64,000 nt of DNA from Reyranella sp. Lineage in GTDB: Bacteria; Pseudomonadota; Alphaproteobacteria; Reyranellales; Reyranellaceae. The notes below the pieces were generated by a model. That model had not been told where the DNA came from. It ran no database searches and saw nothing but the letters and a program-made list of their open reading frames with translations. Below are positions 8,383 to 15,854 of the stretch, in pieces (the first letter of the stretch is position 1; every line of letters begins with the position of its first letter). Both the position numbers and the translations under genes were made by a program. Where the stretch lies: positions 860,815-924,814 of the forward strand of contig NZ_SCVC01000006.1 in NCBI RefSeq assembly GCF_004297405.1. The letters run 5' to 3'.

Positions 8383-9333
8383 ATGCATCAACACCATCAA
8401 GACGGCCAGATCGCGACCTGGCTGGGCGAACGTCAGGCAAGCACCTACGCGGACGGACGCCGTTGCGACGAGATAGGCTATCTCCAGTGCAAGTTGATCC
8501 TGAAGCCTGACCGTTTCACCTCGGCGCACGTCTTCAAGGAGTTCGCGGCCCTGGTACAGCGCGCCGCCGAGACGACCGGCGTCGGCTTCCAGCATACGCC
8601 GAAGTTCATGCAGCGGCCCGAGGTGCGCGAGGTCCTGTTCCTCGATACCGGCGCCTATCACCTCTACAACAATGCCTTCATCGTCCGCCGGCGCATCGCC
8701 TATCAGGACGGCTTCGCCATCGGCGATCCGGAGATCGTCTTCAAGTACCGCAGCGACGACATGGTAAAGGCGCAGGCGCTGGACGTGCGGCCGCGCATCG
8801 ATGGCAAGTACAAGATCAAGTTCAAGCTCGAGGTCATGCCGCTCAAGGAGAAGATCGGCGGCCTGCGGCGATTGCTGTCCCACAACGTCGAGTTTGGCCT
8901 CAGCCAGGCACCAGAGGCAGCTCGCATCGTCATGTCGTCGCTCGGCCACATGTCGCTGCCCGAACTCACCAAGATCTTCCCGGCCCTCTCGTCGATCTCG
9001 TGCGATGGGCCGGATGACGTCTCGCTGGTCAACCAGACCATCGTCGAGGAACTGCTGCAGGACATCTGCACGCTGGACTTCGGACATCACACGGCCGCGA
9101 CGGCCAATCTCGGCCTGTGGCGTGCACGCGGCGACCATCATGCCTTCGTCGGCGAGTTCGCCTTCCAGCTCCGCTTCACCGGGCCGGAAGACATCAGCCA
9201 CAAGGCGCTGAACCACTGCGAGCAGTTCTTCCTCGAACTGCAGCAGGTGGCCGGCGACTGGCTCGCCCTCACCACGACCAAGACCGGCGCGGTGTACCGC
9301 CTCAAGGGTAATCCGCCGCAAGCCCACGAATGA
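8383..9333 (+). CDS. Uncharacterised protein, possibly CYTH/triphosphate-tunnel-like
   Basis: A 316-residue soluble protein I do not recognise by name. The middle part has the rhythm of a CYTH domain: LFLDTGAYHLYNNAFIVRRR (about 86-105) resembles the family's Y-D-T-x-D-x-x-L...G..LRxR element, followed by basic/acidic strands IVFKYRSDD (about 117) and KYKIKFKLEVM (about 145-155). The C-terminal half is distinct. It starts 31 bases after the BamE-like gene and its stop overlaps the chrA start by 4 bases, so it is co-translated with the transporter pair. The CYTH link is inference from pattern alone. Confidence 0.6.
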   Translation: MHQHHQDGQIATWLGERQASTYADGRRCDEIGYLQCKLILKPDRFTSAHVFKEFAALVQRAAETTGVGFQHTPKFMQRPEVREVLFLDTGAYHLYNNAFIVRRRIAYQDGFAIGDPEIVFKYRSDDMVKAQALDVRPRIDGKYKIKFKLEVMPLKEKIGGLRRLLSHNVEFGLSQAPEAARIVMSSLGHMSLPELTKIFPALSSISCDGPDDVSLVNQTIVEELLQDICTLDFGHHTAATANLGLWRARGDHHAFVGEFAFQLRFTGPEDISHKALNHCEQFFLELQQVAGDWLALTTTKTGAVYRLKGNPPQAHE

Positions 9334-9908
9334 GCGACGCCGAAGCTGCACCTCCGCCGCCGTCCCTCGGAAAGCTCTTTTGGGTCTTCCTGGTGATGGG
9401 CGCGACCAGCCTGGGCGGCGGCGTCGTCGCCTATCTGCGCACCGGGCTCGTCGTTCGCCAGCGTTGGCTCGACGACCTCACCTTCGTCGAGTTGCTGTCG
9501 ATCAGCCAGACCCTGCCCGGCCTCAATGCCACCAACATGTCGATCCTGGTCGGCGACAGGTTGCGCGGCGGCATGGGGGCGCTGGTCGCCACGCTCGGCA
9601 TGTGTCTGCCCGGCGCCATCCTGATGACGGGCGCGGCCTTCGCCTACGGCATCGGTGGCGATGATCCCTGGTCGAAGGCGTTCCTACATGGGATCGCCGC
9701 CGGCGCGGTCGGGCTGATCGTCGTGGTGATGGTCCAGCTCGGCGCCAAGGTGCTGAAGACGCCGGCCGATTACCTGTTCGTTGCCGCGACGGCTGCCGCC
9801 GTGGCGTTCTTCAAAGTGTCCGTGCCCATCGTCCTGCTCGCCGCCGGCGCAATCGCGATCTGGTGGCACAGGCCGCGCGACCGGGATTCCAAGGGGGATC
9901 CCAAGTGA
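9330..9908 (+). CDS. chrA: Chromate transporter ChrA, first half-size subunit
   Basis: A 192-residue membrane protein of the CHR family (single-domain form). LGGGVVAYLRTGLVVRQRW near residues 31-49 and SQTLPGLNATNMSI near 60-75 are the family's conserved motifs, and five to six hydrophobic stretches follow. Short-chain CHR proteins work as pairs of opposite topology; the partner is the next gene. It overlaps the upstream unknown gene by ATGA and the partner by GTGA. The family expels chromate or related oxyanions; the substrate here is not proven. Confidence 0.9.
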   Translation: MSDAEAAPPPPSLGKLFWVFLVMGATSLGGGVVAYLRTGLVVRQRWLDDLTFVELLSISQTLPGLNATNMSILVGDRLRGGMGALVATLGMCLPGAILMTGAAFAYGIGGDDPWSKAFLHGIAAGAVGLIVVVMVQLGAKVLKTPADYLFVAATAAAVAFFKVSVPIVLLAAGAIAIWWHRPRDRDSKGDPK

Positions 9909-10438
9909 AGCAGCTCTGGGATCTCGCCGGCGTCTTCGCTTATCTGTCGCTGCTGACTGTCGGCGGCGGCATGGCCGCCTTCCCCGAACTCAAGGAACTC
10001 ACGGTCAACACCTATCACTGGGTGACCTTCCCGGAGCTCCTGCATTTCTACAGCCTTGGGCAGCTCTCGCCCGGGCCCAACATGATGATGGTGGCGTCGA
10101 TCGGCGCCGTGGTGGGTCACATCCCGGGGGCGATCGTCGCTCTGGTGGCCTTCTTCCTGCCGACCGGCCTGCTCACCTTCGCCGTGGGCCGCCTGTGGAC
10201 GCATCTGGCGACCTGGCGCTGGCGGCCGGCGATCCAGACCGGCCTCGGCTCCGTCGCCGTCGGCCTGGTGCTGGCCGGCGCCATCATCATGGGAATGGGC
10301 GCCATCACCGATGTCTTCTACGGCGCCATCGGCCTCGCAGTCTTCCTGCTGCTGTGGCGGACCAAGATCAATCCCGCCTACCCGATCATCGCTTCCGGCC
10401 TGATCGGCATAGGGATGCACTATTTCGGCTTGAGCTGA
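9905..10438 (+). CDS. chrA: Chromate transporter ChrA, second half-size subunit
   Basis: A 177-residue CHR-domain membrane protein starting at GTG 9905, inside the stop of the first subunit (GTGA overlap). Motifs are LTVGGGMAAFPELKELTV (about 17-34) and LGQLSPGPNMMMVASIG (about 54-70), matching SQTLPGLNATNMS in its partner. An ATG-free longer frame back to 9863 overlaps the partner and is rejected. It is expected to form a heterodimer with the preceding subunit. Its end is one base from the convergent MORN gene. Confidence 0.9.
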   Translation: MKQLWDLAGVFAYLSLLTVGGGMAAFPELKELTVNTYHWVTFPELLHFYSLGQLSPGPNMMMVASIGAVVGHIPGAIVALVAFFLPTGLLTFAVGRLWTHLATWRWRPAIQTGLGSVAVGLVLAGAIIMGMGAITDVFYGAIGLAVFLLLWRTKINPAYPIIASGLIGIGMHYFGLS

Positions 10439-10439
10439 T

Positions 10440-10997
10440 CTACTTCAGGTTGGCCGTTTCCTGGGGCGTGCCCTCGCAGCTCGAGCGGGACACGCCGATG
10501 GCGACCACCTTGTCGTCCACCGCAAGGCAGCCGTTGCGCCAATTGCCCGAGAGCGTGACGCCGTTCAGGCTCACCGTGCCGGGACCGTTCGGAACGTCCT
10601 TGGCATAGGTGCCTTCGAACCAGTCGGTGGCGTTCCAGCTATAGCGGCCGGGGCCTTCGCGCCGGCCATTGCGATAGGTGCCTTCGAAGCGATCGATCAG
10701 CGAGCCGTGTTCGGTCCACTGCACGACGCCCTGCCCCTCCTTCAGAGCACCGCGACAGGAGCCGGTCCAGCTCGCCTTGTCGTCGAGATCGGGATGCCAG
10801 TCCCACATGCGGCAGCCGATGCCCGGTTCGAACAGCCAGTTGCCCTTTTCGCACGGTGCATCCCAACTGATCTGGACGGGATCTGGTTCGTCGACAGCGC
10901 AATCCATCTTTGCCGCAGCAGACTGGATCTGTTGCGCAGCCACCGGAAGAACCGTCAACATCAGAGCTGACGATATGAGTACAGGAAAGATTCTCAC
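10440..10997 (-). CDS. Secreted MORN-repeat-like protein
   Basis: About 185 residues. The start is taken at GTG 10997, which has GAGGGG a few bases upstream and gives a signal peptide (RIFPVLISSALMLTVLPVAA before QQIQ). The frame stays open to an ATG at 11048, which would add 17 residues. In the second half FEGTYRNGRREGPGRYSW and FEGTYAKDVPNGPGTV are two MORN-like repeats about 25 residues apart, with a diverged third (LSGNWRNGCL). The mature part has an even set of Cys, plausible for the periplasm. Function unknown; MORN repeats usually mediate membrane or protein contact. Confidence 0.72.
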   Translation of the reverse strand: MRIFPVLISSALMLTVLPVAAQQIQSAAAKMDCAVDEPDPVQISWDAPCEKGNWLFEPGIGCRMWDWHPDLDDKASWTGSCRGALKEGQGVVQWTEHGSLIDRFEGTYRNGRREGPGRYSWNATDWFEGTYAKDVPNGPGTVSLNGVTLSGNWRNGCLAVDDKVVAIGVSRSSCEGTPQETANLK

Positions 10998-11151
10998 GAC
11001 ACCCCTCAACGGCCCCCTCGACCGTCGAAATGGAACGCGGTACGCCATGGAGAGTTGCCCCGGTCTGAGGCCGAATCATGGAGGCAGTGGGGCATTTTTG
11101 CGCTTGAGGCGACTCGCCAGCAATAACCCTCGAGGATAGGAGAACCAGTCC

Positions 11152-11541
11152 ATGAGTCAGGGTCAAGCGGAGGCGATTGCCGCCGCAATAGGGGATGTTT
11201 ACAGCGAGAAGAACGAAGGCGGCATGCTCTGCTGCACTCTCGAAGCGGTGAATGCCGACGGCCTGGATGTATCCATTCAGGTCATGGCGGAAACCATCAA
11301 TCTGGCGCCCTACCCCTATGCCGACGATCCGCTCAGCCGCCTGGAATTGAGCGGCGCGCTCGAGACTCTGCATGATCTCGACCTCGCGCTGGTCGATTGG
11401 GACGCCAACGCCTTTGCCACCGTCGGCACCGGCGGCAACCAGCCCGAGGCGATTGCGCGTCTGGTCGACGAAACCTTCCTGAAGGTCATGGGCTGCGCCC
11501 CTGGCTATGCGTTCAAGGTGTCGACCGAGGATCTCAGCTGA
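11152..11541 (+). CDS. Hypothetical protein, 129 aa
   Basis: A small acidic soluble protein with no signal peptide or recognised domain. It has a CC pair (GGMLCCTLEAV, about 24-34) and an acidic C-terminus. GGAG lies 9 bases before the ATG at 11152. Codon use is ordinary for the window and the antisense frame is a weaker candidate, so I accept it as a gene. It lies alone between the divergent MORN gene and a PepSY-like gene. Confidence 0.65.
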   Translation: MSQGQAEAIAAAIGDVYSEKNEGGMLCCTLEAVNADGLDVSIQVMAETINLAPYPYADDPLSRLELSGALETLHDLDLALVDWDANAFATVGTGGNQPEAIARLVDETFLKVMGCAPGYAFKVSTEDLS

Positions 11542-11610
11542 GACGGCGTGCAACGTTAGGAGCCGAACCGCATTACTGAGGGGCATCCGTAACGCCGAGG
11601 AGTGCCTCCC

Positions 11611-11907
11611 ATGAAACTCGTCCCCCTGACAGCCATCGCCCTCCTGGCGTCCACGTCGATCGTGATAGCGCAAACAGGGAGCCCATCCGGCACGTCGACG
11701 ACACCGTCGGTACCGCCTGCCGGTATGCCCGGCACGGCGCAAAGCGCCACCTCTGCACGCACGCAAATCGAAGCCAGCGGCTACACCAATATCAAGGACC
11801 TGAAACGCCAGGACGACGGCTCCTGGCGTGCGCGCGCGACCAAGAACAACGAGGAAGTCGCCATCGCTGTCGACTCCACCGGCAACGTCACGCAGATGAC
11901 GCGATAG
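11611..11907 (+). CDS. Small secreted PepSY-like protein (paralogue 1)
   Basis: A 98-residue protein. MKLVPLTAIALLASTSIVIAQ is a signal peptide, followed by a Thr/Ser/Pro-rich linker and a compact C-terminal unit: IEASGYTNIKDLKRQDDGSWRA... TKNNEEVAIAVDSTGNVTQM. This alpha-beta-beta pattern (helix, GY..I..L.R, x-G-x-W, charged strand, D.TG.v) is PepSY-like. GAGGAG stands 7 bases before ATG 11611, deciding the start over GTG 11602. Two paralogues lie at 14605 and 15031. Periplasmic; role unknown. Confidence 0.75.
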   Translation: MKLVPLTAIALLASTSIVIAQTGSPSGTSTTPSVPPAGMPGTAQSATSARTQIEASGYTNIKDLKRQDDGSWRARATKNNEEVAIAVDSTGNVTQMTR

Positions 11908-11945
11908 AATAAAGCGCCGTTCAATCCCCCACAGCCAGCCATGCT

Positions 11946-12527
11946 ATGATCGCAGGCATGGCATGGCTCGTTGGCGGTCTAATTCTCTTTCTCGGCGTCC
12001 ATACGCTCGGAACATTGCGCGGCACCCGAGCCGCCCTCATCGGCCGATTGGGTGAAGGTCCCTACAAGGGCCTGTATTCGCTCGTCTCGCTCGCCGGGCT
12101 TGTCCTGATCGTCGTCGGCTTCGGCGCGTATCGCAGCGCGGGCTACGTCCAGGCCTGGAACCCGCCCTTCGCGATCTTCCATCCGATCGCCCTGTTCCTG
12201 CTGTGGTTCGCTTTCGTGGCGCTGGTTTCGGCCTATTCACCGCCCAGCCGGATCAAATCCCTGCTGCGCCATCCGATGCTGGTCGCCGTCAAGGCCTGGG
12301 CGCTGTCGCATCTGCTGGTGAACGGCGATCTCGGCTCCATGATCCTGTTCGGTGGGCTGCTGATCTGGGCGGTATACGATCGCATTTCCCTCAAGCGGCG
12401 CGGCGATGCCGGCGCCGCACAGGTCGGTTGGTCGAAGAACGATGCATTGGTGCTTCTGCTCGGAACGGCGGCCTATGTCCTCATGTTCTGGCTGCACGAC
12501 ACTCTGATAGGCGTGGCAGCAGCTTGA
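11946..12527 (+). CDS. NnrU family membrane protein
   Basis: A 193-residue integral membrane protein with about six hydrophobic segments. LFLGVHTLGTLRGTRAALIG (about 15-34) and GLYSLVSLAGLVLIVVGFG (about 42-60) with HP in FHPIALFLLW and LLRHPMLVAVKAWALSHLLVNGD are the conserved NnrU landmarks, including the invariant His residues. NnrU is associated with denitrification and with carotenoid/isomerase-like (15-cis-zeta-carotene isomerase) relatives; the actual role here is unknown. Start at ATG 11946 or ATG 11958. Confidence 0.85.
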   Translation: MIAGMAWLVGGLILFLGVHTLGTLRGTRAALIGRLGEGPYKGLYSLVSLAGLVLIVVGFGAYRSAGYVQAWNPPFAIFHPIALFLLWFAFVALVSAYSPPSRIKSLLRHPMLVAVKAWALSHLLVNGDLGSMILFGGLLIWAVYDRISLKRRGDAGAAQVGWSKNDALVLLLGTAAYVLMFWLHDTLIGVAAA

Positions 12528-12594
12528 GGTCGTATTGTTGGCTTCGGGCGCAACCCCGTGCTAGCTTCGCGCCCCTATTGCGCGATGTGACAGT

Positions 12595-12930
12595 GTGCTG
12601 AATACCTACCGACTGGACAATCCCGAGACGGACGAGACACTCGTCCTCGATCGGGGGTCGTACGTCTGGGGCGCACTGGGCGGTCCGCTCTACCTTCTCG
12701 CCAAGGGCCTCTACGCGCTGGCCATCGTGATGCTCCTGGTCATGCTGGTGATCGCCGGCGGCGCCGTCGTCGGCCTCACCGTCTCCGTCTACCTGTTCGA
12801 TGCGTCGATGACCGGCCTGATCGTCATGCTTGCGATCGTGACCGGCGCCCTGGTGGTGAATGGCATGGTCGCCGTCGGCCTCGCCCGCTACGGCTACCGG
12901 CGCAGAGGCTGGCACGAGCAGCGATCTTAA
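12595..12930 (+). CDS. Small two-TM membrane protein
   Basis: A 111-residue protein starting at GTG 12595. A short cytosolic N-terminus (LNTYRLDNPETDETLVLDRG) is followed by two long hydrophobic stretches, about 35-65 and 68-95, and a basic C-terminus (RYGYRRRGWHEQRS), consistent with an inner-membrane hairpin. No family recognised. Its stop interlocks with the convergent amidohydrolase stop (shared 12927-12930). Confidence 0.65.
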   Translation: MLNTYRLDNPETDETLVLDRGSYVWGALGGPLYLLAKGLYALAIVMLLVMLVIAGGAVVGLTVSVYLFDASMTGLIVMLAIVTGALVVNGMVAVGLARYGYRRRGWHEQRS

Positions 12931-14444
12931 TGGTGGGCATGGTGATGCCCGCCGCCGAACCGGTCGATATGTAGCGGTTGCTTGGCGAGCCCCGGACAGA
13001 ACGTTCCCACCACTTTTTCCAATCTATCGTAGAGCGCCTTCGCCGGACCACGCCCCCTGGCCAGCCGCTCGCGCGCCTTCTCCGCCTGCTTCGCTATCTG
13101 GGCGAGATCGACGGTCAGGAGCTTGCGATTTTCGACCACCATACGGCCGCCGATCATCACCGAATGAACGGCCGAGCCGTCTTCGGTGTGCACGATCTGG
13201 TTGGTCGGGTCGTTGAACGGAATCCAGTTCACGTGGCCGAGGTCGAGGAACACGATATCGGCCTTGTAGCCCGCTTCGAGCTTGCCGATACGGTCCCCCA
13301 GTCCCAGAGCCTGCGCACTGCCGGCGGTCGCCGCCTGCAGCGCCTCGTCCGTCGAGATCCAGTTCTGCCGGTCCGGCCCCTGCACCTTCGAGACCATCGA
13401 GGCGAGACGCATGTTCTCGTACATGTTCTGATTGTCCGAGCAGCTCGCACCGTCGGTACCGATGCCGACATTCACCTTGGCATCGAGCATGCCGCGCATG
13501 TCGGCCATGCCGTTACCCAACAGCATGTTAGAGCCGGGGTTGTGCGAGACCGAGGCGCCGCGATCGCCCAGCAGCTTCATGTCGTCACCGTCGAGCCATA
13601 CGCCGTGCGCGACCGTGAAGTCGGGCCCGATAAGTCCGAGCGAATCCATGTACGCGGTGAGCGAGCTGCCGTAGAGCTGGTAACCCGCGATCACCTGGAC
13701 CTTCGACTCCGCGACATGGCTGTGCAGGCCGGTGCCGTAGTCTTTCGAAAGCTTCAGGCAGGCCAGCAGGAATTCGCGGCTGCAATGATGCGGGATGGTC
13801 GGCGCCACCGCGAGATGTACGCCCTTCGATCCGAGCTTCCAGCCGTGCAGCGCCTTCTTCATCTGCGATACGCTCGCCTTGTAAGGCGCCAGGCGATAGC
13901 GCTCGACTTCCTTCTGCAGTGCCGGTGACAGGCGCTCCATCAGGCCGGGAATGGCCTCGAAGAAACTGGTATCGGCCACCATCGGCGCCAAGGTCGCGCG
14001 CATGCCGATATCGGCATAGGCCTGGCCGATTGCCGCCAGCCCTTCGGCCGTCGGCATGGGAAACTCAGCCGCGAGATCGTACGCCGCCGTGCATCCTTTC
14101 AGCACCATTTCGGCCGCGCCGATCAGGCTCGATAAGTATTTGTCTTCCAGCGTACGCGCACCACTCATGTAAGGACTGGCGGTCAGCAACAGTTCGAGCG
14201 TGATGCGATCCATCATGCCTTTGGCGAGATTGCCGTGACTGTGCGTATGGCCGTTGACCAGTCCGGGCTGCAGCAATCGGTCGCGTGCGTCGATCAGCGT
14301 CGCGGTCGCCGGTGCCGCAAGGCCGGGCTTGCCGATCTCGAGGATCGTGTCGCCCTTTATGAGGATGTCAGCCTTTGGTGCAGCGTGGCGCTTGATATCG
14401 AGCACACGACCACCGCGAACCACCGTCATTGCTGCCTTCGCCAT
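12927..14444 (-). CDS. Amidohydrolase family protein (TRZ/ATZ/SAH-deaminase-like) with His-rich tail
   Basis: A 505-residue metal-dependent hydrolase. Metal site: GLVNGHTHSHGNL (about 63-75), a later His in GLHSHVAESK (about 240), a His in TVAHGVWLD (about 280) and Asp in GIGTDGASCSDN (about 330). This is the cytosine-deaminase/chlorohydrolase-like branch that removes amino or halo groups from N-heterocycles or acts on SAH/MTA. The C-terminus ends in GGGHHHAHH, unusual for the family and possibly metal binding. The substrate is unassigned. It is convergent with the small membrane protein gene and divergent from the PepSY-like gene at 14605. Confidence 0.87.
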   Translation of the reverse strand: MAKAAMTVVRGGRVLDIKRHAAPKADILIKGDTILEIGKPGLAAPATATLIDARDRLLQPGLVNGHTHSHGNLAKGMMDRITLELLLTASPYMSGARTLEDKYLSSLIGAAEMVLKGCTAAYDLAAEFPMPTAEGLAAIGQAYADIGMRATLAPMVADTSFFEAIPGLMERLSPALQKEVERYRLAPYKASVSQMKKALHGWKLGSKGVHLAVAPTIPHHCSREFLLACLKLSKDYGTGLHSHVAESKVQVIAGYQLYGSSLTAYMDSLGLIGPDFTVAHGVWLDGDDMKLLGDRGASVSHNPGSNMLLGNGMADMRGMLDAKVNVGIGTDGASCSDNQNMYENMRLASMVSKVQGPDRQNWISTDEALQAATAGSAQALGLGDRIGKLEAGYKADIVFLDLGHVNWIPFNDPTNQIVHTEDGSAVHSVMIGGRMVVENRKLLTVDLAQIAKQAEKARERLARGRGPAKALYDRLEKVVGTFCPGLAKQPLHIDRFGGGHHHAHH

Positions 14445-14604
14445 TTCGCTCGTCCTCCCTCATGCGGTGCGCTGCCGAACACTCTCCTAGCATGGACCAC
14501 GCTCGATTCGTCGGTGGCAATTTTCGATGCAACGCCCTCGCGCGACGTGGCGTTGATCCTGCGCAAGCCCACCCTCTCGCTTGCTCGAACAGAGGACGAC
14601 CGAC

Positions 14605-14919
14605 ATGAAGACCACTCTCGTCACTCTCGCCCTGATCGCAGCCACTGGCGTCAGCAGCGCCGTCTACGCCCAAACGACAACGCAGCCCGGCACACCGAGC
14701 GCACCGACCGGCACAACGACGATGCCTCGGACCGAAAGTCCAACCGTGAAGCCGATTGCCAGCGAGGCCGCGGCAAAGGCCGCGCTCGAAGCCAAGGGCT
14801 ATAGCGGCGTGAAGCAGCTCAAGCGCGACAACGCCGGCAACTGGAGCGGCAAGGCGATGAAGAACAACGCCGAAATTGCCGTGATGCTCGACACGACAGG
14901 CAGGATTCGCGAGCAGTAG
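14605..14919 (+). CDS. Small secreted PepSY-like protein (paralogue 2)
   Basis: A 104-residue protein starting at ATG 14605 (AGAGGACGACCGAC upstream gives the ribosome site). Signal MKTTLVTLALIAATGVSSAVYAQ, Thr/Pro-rich linker, then AALEAKGYSGVKQLKRDNAGNW and KNNAEIAVMLDTTGRI, which aligns block by block with the gene at 11611. A rho-independent terminator follows at 14947, so it is probably monocistronic. Periplasmic; function unknown. Confidence 0.76.
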   Translation: MKTTLVTLALIAATGVSSAVYAQTTTQPGTPSAPTGTTTMPRTESPTVKPIASEAAAKAALEAKGYSGVKQLKRDNAGNWSGKAMKNNAEIAVMLDTTGRIREQ

Positions 14920-14946
14920 GCGCCACACCCTCTGCACGCGAACGGC

Positions 14947-14979
14947 GGGGCGCCCTGCGTAAGTTGGGCGTCCCGTTTT
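14947..14979 (+). terminator. Rho-independent terminator after PepSY-like paralogue 2
   Basis: GGGGCGCCC (14947-14955) pairs with GGGCGTCCC (14966-14974), a 9-bp stem with one G-U, around a 10-base loop, followed by GTTTTC. It starts 28 bases after the stop codon at 14919 and separates paralogue 2 from paralogue 3. Confidence 0.75.
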
Positions 14980-15030
14980 CGCGCGTTTGCTTCTTTTTGC
15001 GCATCTGGAAGACAGGCCGGGACGTCCCAT

Positions 15031-15411
15031 ATGAGTCCCATGCGCCTCCTTCCGATGTCCGCCACTTTAGTGGCCATGGTCGTGGCCACCGGGGCAGCTT
15101 TCGCCCAGCTCCCGCCGGGTTCGATCGGCAATGCCGGCCGTATGCCCGATACGATGTCGCCGGGTGCCTTGCCGCCGCCCCCGACCCCGCCGGCTGCGCC
15201 CGTGATGGCGCCGCCAGCCCCCTATCCCAGCACGCAATCGATGACGCGCGATCGCATCCAGAGCCAGGACTACAAGGTCCAGCGCCTGCAGCAGCGTCCC
15301 GATGGCTCATGGAAGGCCGATGTCACGCGCGATGCCGTACCGACGCGGCCCCAGGGCGTGCCGAAGAAGATCACCATCCTGCCCAACGGGCAGATGATCG
15401 AGGAATGGTGA
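15031..15411 (+). CDS. Small secreted PepSY-like protein (paralogue 3)
   Basis: A 126-residue protein. Start at ATG 15031 (or 15040). Signal MRLLPMSATLVAMVVATGAAFAQ, then a long Pro-rich linker (PPPPTPPAAPVMAPPAPYP), then RIQSQDYKVQRLQQRPDGSWKA and a strand ending ITILPNGQMIEEW. This is the same helix, Y..v..L.qR..GsW, strand layout as the two paralogues upstream, but more diverged. Predicted periplasmic. Role unknown. Confidence 0.72.
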   Translation: MSPMRLLPMSATLVAMVVATGAAFAQLPPGSIGNAGRMPDTMSPGALPPPPTPPAAPVMAPPAPYPSTQSMTRDRIQSQDYKVQRLQQRPDGSWKADVTRDAVPTRPQGVPKKITILPNGQMIEEW

Positions 15412-15434
15412 TCGCCTCGCCAGACCTGCGCGCC

Positions 15435-15788
15435 TCAGACCTGGAAGAGCAGGAACCCGCCGATACCGACGACAGCCAGGCCGGCGCCGAATTTGCGGAA
15501 GAAGCGAACGGATTGCATGGTCAGCAAGCGTTCGCCGAACGAAGCTGCTAGTTCCTCGTTCGATCGGCTCGCCTTCGCTTCGACCTGACGCGCCGGAAAG
15601 CCCGGCGAGAGTTCGTCGCCCACGGCAGCATCGGTGTCCAGCTCGACCAATGTCCAGATGAACCACATTATGAGGCCGGCGACGCCCACACCGATAAAGC
15701 CGACATAGGCCACGGTCGCAACGACGGCGACAGAGATGAGAAACCAGAGGCTGAGCGCAACAGCTGTGAGGATGGATCTGCCTGACAT
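15435..15788 (-). CDS. Small membrane protein, function unknown
   Basis: A 117-residue protein. Two adjacent hydrophobic segments at the N-terminus (about 5-55, LTAVALSLWFLISVAVVATV and VGVAGLIMWFIW), a charged middle, and a third hydrophobic stretch at the very C-terminus (GAGLAVVGIGGFLLFQV). No motif recognised. It lies between the convergent PepSY-like gene and the Bug-protein gene. Confidence 0.65.
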   Translation of the reverse strand: MSGRSILTAVALSLWFLISVAVVATVAYVGFIGVGVAGLIMWFIWTLVELDTDAAVGDELSPGFPARQVEAKASRSNEELAASFGERLLTMQSVRFFRKFGAGLAVVGIGGFLLFQV

Positions 15789-15854
15789 GCACGATCCCCT
15801 GATGGTCGTGCAATCTTACAGCTCATGGCCGGAGCAGGCCAGCCGTGCCGGCTG

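Noticed and set aside
9330..10438. Two short chrA genes as a broken single gene
   Set aside because: Both halves are complete single CHR domains with their own starts and motifs. Paired short-chain CHR proteins are a known normal form.
15840..15854. Hairpin CAGCCG-TGC-CGGCTG after the Bug receptor gene as a terminator
   Set aside because: The stem is only 6 bp and no T-run follows on the minus strand.
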